From: Agapanthus africanus
Taxonomy: Eukaryota; Streptophyta; Magnoliopsida; Asparagales; Amaryllidaceae
Reading direction: 5' to 3'
NCBI GenBank assembly: GCA_030015575.1
Contig: CM057349.1
Span: forward strand, 256,613,077 to 256,677,076
Length of the DNA stretch: 64,000 nt
The notes under the pieces are model-generated. The model was not told the origin of the DNA, did no database searches, and worked only from the letters and a program-made list of their open reading frames with translations. The translations under genes and the position numbers were made by a program. Shown one piece after another: positions 57,877 through 64,000 of the stretch (position 1 is its first letter; every line of letters begins with the position of its first letter).

Positions 57877-59718
57877 CCCTCCGAACCTAATGCTCATATA
57901 CTGGACGTCTGCTCGATCCAGGAGATCACCCTAGAAGAGTGTGAATTCGAGGAGTTTCTGTTCGATCATGCTAACCTTAACGCCACTAGTGCGTTCCTCC
58001 TCGAACCTGCTGCTGTTTCTGCGCCCGACAACGACTACGAGTGTTTCACGTTCTTGAACGATCTTAGCCGCTCGCAACCCGAGTTTGAATCCTTCGAATT
58101 TCCGGATGAGTTACCCGAACCATCCGACTCGGTCGCTTACACTCGATTTGAACCTTTGCTGGAGTCTTTTGAGTTCGAGACCTCTGCACCAATCTTGCCT
58201 TCAATCATTTCACCTCCGACGCTCGAACTCAAGCCTTTGCCGTCTCACCTTAAGTATGCTTACTTAGGTGAGAACGAGACCCTCCCTGTCATCATCTCGG
58301 CTTCTCTAGCTCCAGAGCAAGAGAAAGCCCTTCTCGCGGTCTTGCACAGCAACAAGCAAGCTTTTGGCTGGTCCATGGCGGACATCAAGGGGATTAGTCC
58401 CCTGATCGTTGAACATCACATTCATCTGATGGATGATGCCAAACCATCCCGGGATCCACAAAGACGTCTCAATCCAGTCATGAAAGAGGCTGTGAAGAAG
58501 GAGATCGTAAAATGTCTGGATAGTGGTATCATTTACCCTATCTCTGATAGCCAGTGGGTTAGCCCCATTCACGTTGTCCCCTAGAAATCAGGTATAACGG
58601 TCATCACTAATGAGGCGAACGAGTTAATCCCTACACGCACCCAAACTGGGTGGCGAGTATGCATCGATTACAGAAAACTCAACGCCGCAACGCGGAAGGA
58701 CCACTTTCCGCTACCTTTCATTGACCAAATGCTTGAACGATTGGCCGGACACGAGTACTACTTCTTTCTTGATGGCTACTCAGGCTATAATCAGATTCCC
58801 ATCGCCGAAAAAAACCAGGACAAGACCACATGCACTTGTCCTTTCGGCACGTTTGCATATCGTCGCATGCCCTTTGGGTTATGCAATGCGCCCGCTACCT
58901 TCCAGCGGTGTATGATGGGAATCTTCTCAGACATGGTGGAAAAATTTCTGGAGATCTTCATGGATGATTTCTCCATCTTCGGCGATTCCTTCAACGAGTG
59001 TTTGCTGCATCTTGACGCTGTCCTTACCCGATGTAAGGACAAGAATCTCACTTTGAATTGGGAGAAGTGCCACTTCATGGTGCGCGAAGGTATTGTCTTA
59101 GGACATATCATCTCGCAAAATGGCATAGAGGTTGACAAAGCGAAGATTGAGGTCATTTCCAATCTCCCTCCTCCCCGATGCGTCAGAGATATTCGAGCCT
59201 TCCTTGGCCATGCCGGTTTCTATAGATGGTTCATCAAGGACTTTAGCAAGATTGCTAGGCCCTTGACTGTTTTGCTGGCCAAGGATACGCCATTCGACTT
59301 CAACTCGAGCTGTGTGACTGCATTCGAGTCATTAAAAAGCTCACTCACTTCTGCTCCTGTTCTTTCTTCGCCTGACTGGACGCACCCATTTGAGATTATG
59401 TGCGATGCATTCGACTTTGCCATTGGTCCTGTCCTTGGACAACACATCAACAGGATGCCGTACGTAATCTATTATGCAAGCCGAACCATGAACGACGCCC
59501 AACTCAATTATACAACAACCGAGAAGGAATTCTTGGCTGTTGTATTTGCTTTAGAAAATTTCAGGCCCTACCTCATTGGCTCTCCAGTCATTGTCTACAC
59601 AGACCATTCTGCTTTGCGCCATCTTTTTGCGAAGAAAGATGCAAAATCTCGGTTAATAAGTTGGATCCTCTTGCTTCAAGAGTTTTCATTAAGGACAAAC
59701 GAGGATGTGAAAACGTAG
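57877..59718 (+). pseudogene. Athila reverse transcriptase and RNase H, unit 2
   Basis: Same domains as unit 1, including [10 protein letters not shown], with the shared in-frame TAG at 58582-58584 and the shared deletion near 59681. It differs from unit 1 by very few residues (Ser for Arg in LISWILLL near 59657). Confidence 0.92.
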
Positions 59719-61108
59719 TTGCCGACCATCTCTCACGACTTCCTTCGTCGCCTTCGCTTCCAATTCCGATCAACGACGTTTTCCCGGATGAACAGCTCTT
59801 GACAGTGTCTTGCGAACCCTGGTTCGCAGATATTGTGAACTATTTGGCTACAGGATTACTACCGACTGAATGGTCAAGTCAGGACAGACTTCGCTTCTTA
59901 TCCCAAGTAAAACACTTTTACTGGGACGAACCCTATCTGTTCAAGTACTGTCCTGACCAGATTATTCGTCGGTGTGTCCCTGACGAGGAATTCAAGACTG
60001 TGCTGTCATTTTGCCACGATCAAGCATGTGGCGGGCATTTTGGCCCCAGAAAGACAGCTGAGAAGATCTTGCAATGTGGTTTCTACTGGCCGCAACTCTT
60101 CAAAGACGCTCATGATTATTGCAAGACTTGCTCCCGTGCCAACACTTGGGCCGGATATCCCGGAGGAACGAGATGCCGCTCCAACCGATCTTGGTTGTGG
60201 AGATTTTTGATGTTTGGGGGATAGATTTCATGGGGCCGTTTCCCAGCTCTTTCGGGAACTTGTACATCCTTCTCGCTGTTGATTACGTCTCTAAATGGGT
60301 CGAGGCTGTGCCCAGCCGGACTAACGACAACAAAGTTGTCGTTAGGTTTCTTAAAGAAAACATTTTCTCCCGTTTTGGGCACCCCCGAGCGATCATTAGC
60401 GACAATGGAAGTCATTTCTGCAACAAAACTTTCGAGGCCTTGATGCGGAAATATTCCATTAATCATAAGCTCTCTACGCCCTACCACCCCCAAACCCGCG
60501 GGCAGGCCGAAGTTTCAAATCGGCAAATCAAGCAGATACTGGAGAAGACGGTTTCCAAGAACCGAAAAGATTGGTCGCTGAAACTCACTGATGCCCTTTG
60601 GGCATTTCGAACCGCTTATAAGACCGACCTTGGCATGTCTCCCTATCGGCTTGTGTACGGAAAAGCTTGCCACCTACCTATCGAAATAGAGCATCGCGCA
60701 TTTTGGGCGATAAAGGAGCTGAATCTGTTTCTCGAAGATGCGGGCAGCCATCGGAAGCTGCAGTTGAACGAATTGAGCGAGCTTAGGGATGCGGCTTACG
60801 ATAACGCGGTTGTCGTTAAGAACCGAACGAAGGTGTTTCACGATAAACACCTTTTGCGCAAAACCTTCGTACCTGGTCAGCAGGTACTGCTTTACGACAC
60901 CCGACTACACTTCCATCCAGGAAAGCTCAGATCTCGCTGGAAAGGGCCGTATTTTGTGCGGAATGTGTATCCGCATGGCGCTGTGGATTTGGAGAATCCA
61001 AAGGACGGTTCATTTTTCAAAGTGAACGGACACCGACTAAAACCGTACCTTAGCGCCGAACCAACAGAGGAGCTCCTGTTCTTACAGGAGCCGGTTTACC
61101 CTGCATAA
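59681..61108 (+). pseudogene. Athila integrase, unit 2
   Basis: Same as unit 1, with the same one-base loss near 60144 in the zinc finger. The core is open to 61108 with all three acidic catalytic residues. Confidence 0.9.
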
Positions 61109-62803
61109 TCTTCCTCTGCCTACCTCCAAACTTCGGTTATCCAGCCAAGAACAAGTGGACACTGTTCCAAATAAGTTTGGGGGTATGTATATACCATTTT
61201 GTACATTTTTTGTGGATATTCTTTTTCTTTTTCTTTTTCTTAAAACCAAAAACACAAAAAAAAAAAAAATTGTGTATATCTAACCGACAATTTTGACCCT
61301 TCAATTGATCTCTTCATGCAATGACAGTGAGGACACTGTCCAGTTTAAGTTTGGGGGTATGCTCGGTACGCATTTCTAACATTCGCATTCATATGTATAT
61401 TTTGCATCTGCATACTAAATCCATAAAATCCATAAAAATCTGAAAATTTTCTAAAAACATAAAAACTTTTCTGTCAAGTTAGCTAGTGGGAGGACTCTGA
61501 TTCAACATTTCGACAGTTTTGTTTGATAAAATAAAAATAACTAAATCTTATTTTTAGATTTTGAAAACCTCAAAGATAACTCTCCTTTGAAGTTAACTAT
61601 AGCTGATATACGTCTTTACATCACACTACACCTGTCGTGAGTTTTTGGGAATTAGATGACAAGTCTTTTATGTCGAAAAACTTTTAAATGGATAAATGAT
61701 TTTCTGAGAATCAAATAGGTTTGTTCTGAAATAAGTAATATCAAGAATAGTTTATGAAGTAAGTGAATATGAAGGAATGTTATTGATGCCTTAATTGGAA
61801 CTAAGTCTGAAAAATAACCCATCTGAAACTTGATTGGAATGATTACACACCGAACCCACTAAACACGTCTTTTATCCAAAAAATAATTGAACTGCCGGTT
61901 ATGTCTCCGTTCGTATTGAATTATCATGATTTTCACGCCAAATTGTCTTTTGTTTTTGGACCTAGGTAACTTGAGTAATTAAGTCCGCTGGGGTGTTTCT
62001 ACACCTAATGCCCTAAAACCAATTGGTTTAGGTGCATTGGCCCAAAGCTCGCTAAGAAGCCTAGAAAGTCCAGTTTAAAACAAAGTCAAGCAAGTGTTCT
62101 CTCTGAGTTAAAATTCCAAACGGTTCTTTGTATGAGAATAATCTTGATAAAAGACAGGCTTTTATAAAAAAAAATTAACGGAGATATGAAGGTTTTATTC
62201 TATGATAAAGACTATTGCACGTTCACAGAGGTGTGTATGAAATGAAAACAAGAAAAAGGTGGAGTGAAAAATAAGACCTAGTTTCCTGTTAGGGAAGATT
62301 GAAATTCTGAAGTTGAAACTTTACGGGAAAACGAAACTTGAAAAATGCTTAACTCTTTATAAAACTTATGTGATCTTTTTTAAAAAAATTTATCTGGACT
62401 TATTGTATGATATGATGACTAAATCGATCCTTTTGGAAATTTAACGACCCTATTTGCACTGCACGTAAAGACATATAAAATCTGTAGTTAAATAAGAAGC
62501 GAGGTGTGAAAAATAAAAGTTCAATAGTCTAGACTTAGGATAATAGAATTGTTATTTTCTGAAACAAAACTTTAGGGTTTGAATCATAGTTATTTTGCAA
62601 AACTAGCTTGACCGGATTTTGTGGGTAGTATCCGCTGAAAACCCTCAGGAGACAACACTCCTCCTACTAGGGACACCTAGAGGTTTAACGGCTTGTTGCA
62701 CATGCTCAGTGCAATCGCGTTCCCTGCGAAAGTGAGGTTAGGAAATTTTTTGTGAATAAATTGGTTTTGCTCGGGACGAGCAAATGATAAGTTTGGGGGT
62801 ATT
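61109..62803 (+). other. Athila 3' non-coding region, unit 2
   Basis: Nearly identical to the unit 1 region. Polypurine-like aagtttgggggtat at 61173, 61347 and 62789. Confidence 0.82.
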
Positions 62804-64000
62804 TGTTCATATCAGATTTTTGCATTTTTATACCGCCCAATTTTTATCACATTGCATATCGGTAGGTACTCTTGAGCCGTGTTTGCTAGTCAATTGCAGG
62901 ATACAGGTTCTCGGCTCTAAACGATGAAATTCATGGAAAAACATGACAAAATCCGGGTTCCTGCCAACCACAGATAAAACACGGATCTCCGCTCTTTATC
63001 CGTCTGTTGCCACACACCAGTTTAAGAGACAAAATGGCAAATCAATGTCGTTTTCATGCACAAGGCTCAATGGCAACACAAGATCCAAGAAATCTACGCG
63101 GAGCTCGAGAAAATCATGACAAAAAGATCCACATCAAATCACCTTTTGACATGCTGCAAATCTGGAAGAAATGTGGAGAGATTCTGAGAAACAAAGTGTA
63201 CCAAAATGATCCAAACATCAACACTAAGAACCACAGAAAATCCGAGCATCCAATCCCTCTAAAGCGCCGCGGTTCCGCGGCATTAGCATGCTTAAGCCGC
63301 GGAACCGCGGCCGTACGGCCTCCTCAGTTGACGAAGTTTCAGGGGTATTTTGGTCTTTTCATGTAGAGGCAGAATTTTGCCCTAGATTTCCAGTTCCCTG
63401 CCTATAAATAGCCCAGAACCTTGTGAAGCCAAGGGGGCTTAATCTTGTATTTTTTTTCTAGGTTTTAGAATACTTGTTCTTCTTCCTCTTCTCATCTCTT
63501 CTCCATTGAAAAACTTGTAGTGGGCTTTTGTGAGTGAAGAATGATGAATAAAGAAGTTCATTTTATTATCATACTTGTCTTGCTCTTATGTTAAATGCTT
63601 GTAATTTTCATTTGTTAACTTAGTTGTTGTTATTTCTTATTGTTTCTTTCTTTTCTCTTTTCCTTTATCCTTAAACAACCATGATGCTTACGCTTGATCC
63701 TTGCCAAGGTGAGGTCGCAAATAGCTAGTTGTTATCTTCTAATCTCTTTTTTTCTATCTTCCTCTTTTGTTTTATTTTCTTTTCATTATGATGTGTGAGT
63801 AGTTTCCATACTTGTTAGGGTAGGATAAGGGAAGTTTGAGAGAAGGAAATCTCTCTCACTCTTTCCTTGCCCAACATCTTAAATCAACTCCCGTTAATTG
63901 AACCACAATCCGCTCCTTACGGCACCCTATCCTACATGATAGCGGTGATTCCGTAGTGAGACCGGTTGTGGTTGAATTAACCGGAGGTTATGGCTAAGAG
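62804..64000 (+). repeat. Athila LTR 3, cut by the window end
   Basis: The first 1197 bp of an LTR. It shares cacacaccag with LTR 1 against LTR 2, but gctagtcaattg with LTR 2 against LTR 1, and has its own changes near 63283-63306 in the palindrome pair. It could be the last LTR or the start of another unit. Confidence 0.92.

Larger units (their letters stand above)
41942..64000 (+). mobile_element. Tandem array of an Athila-type gypsy element (3 LTRs, 2 internal regions)
   Basis: LTRs start at 41942, 52376 and 62804, so the repeat period is 10434 and then 10428 bp. Each internal region has the same order: primer site for tRNA-Asp, leader, gag, protease, reverse transcriptase, RNase H, integrase, 3' non-coding region with three polypurine-like tracts, next LTR. 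The middle LTR serves both units. Six coding breaks are shared by both units, and each has at least one of its own. The third LTR runs off the window, so further units are possible. Confidence 0.93.

Overview
The window is plant nuclear DNA made almost entirely of LTR retrotransposons nested inside one another. I see no host gene, rRNA, tRNA gene or CRISPR array. The host is a seed plant with a repeat-rich genome: there are Ty3/gypsy elements of the Athila, Tat/Retand-like and chromodomain (Tekay/Del-like) types and Ty1/copia elements primed by initiator tRNA-Met. The species cannot be fixed from the sequence.

Layout. Positions 1-850 are unassigned flanking DNA. A Tat/Retand-like gypsy element starts at 851 and is the container for everything up to 41941. 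Its 5' LTR (851-1817 plus 13029-13825) is split by a minus-strand chromodomain gypsy element (1818-13028). Its gag gene (from 13968) is one reading frame cut by a minus-strand solo copia LTR (15531-17728, TSD cgata) and by a full-length plus-strand copia element A (18278-28680, TSD ggtag). Just past the gag stop lies a full-length minus-strand copia element B (28842-38477, TSD gaaca). The remaining internal part of the container (38478-41547) has no pol gene. It holds several families of tandem repeats, then a polypurine tract and the start of the 3' LTR (41548-41941).

That 3' LTR is broken by an Athila-type gypsy insertion from 41942 to the window end. This is not a simple element but a tandem array, LTR-internal-LTR-internal-LTR, with a period of about 10.43 kb. 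Both internal regions carry the same six coding breaks.

No element in the window has an intact set of proteins. By-eye LTR comparisons give about 2.5% difference for the container and for copia B, about 1% for the chromodomain element, about 0.5% for copia A, and under 1% among the Athila LTRs. This fits the nesting order, with the container oldest. The strongest leads are the Athila array with shared breaks, a paired CCGCGG palindrome module found in both copia and Athila elements, the gag-only container with codon-length tandem repeats, and a stack of competing hairpins in the container's leader.
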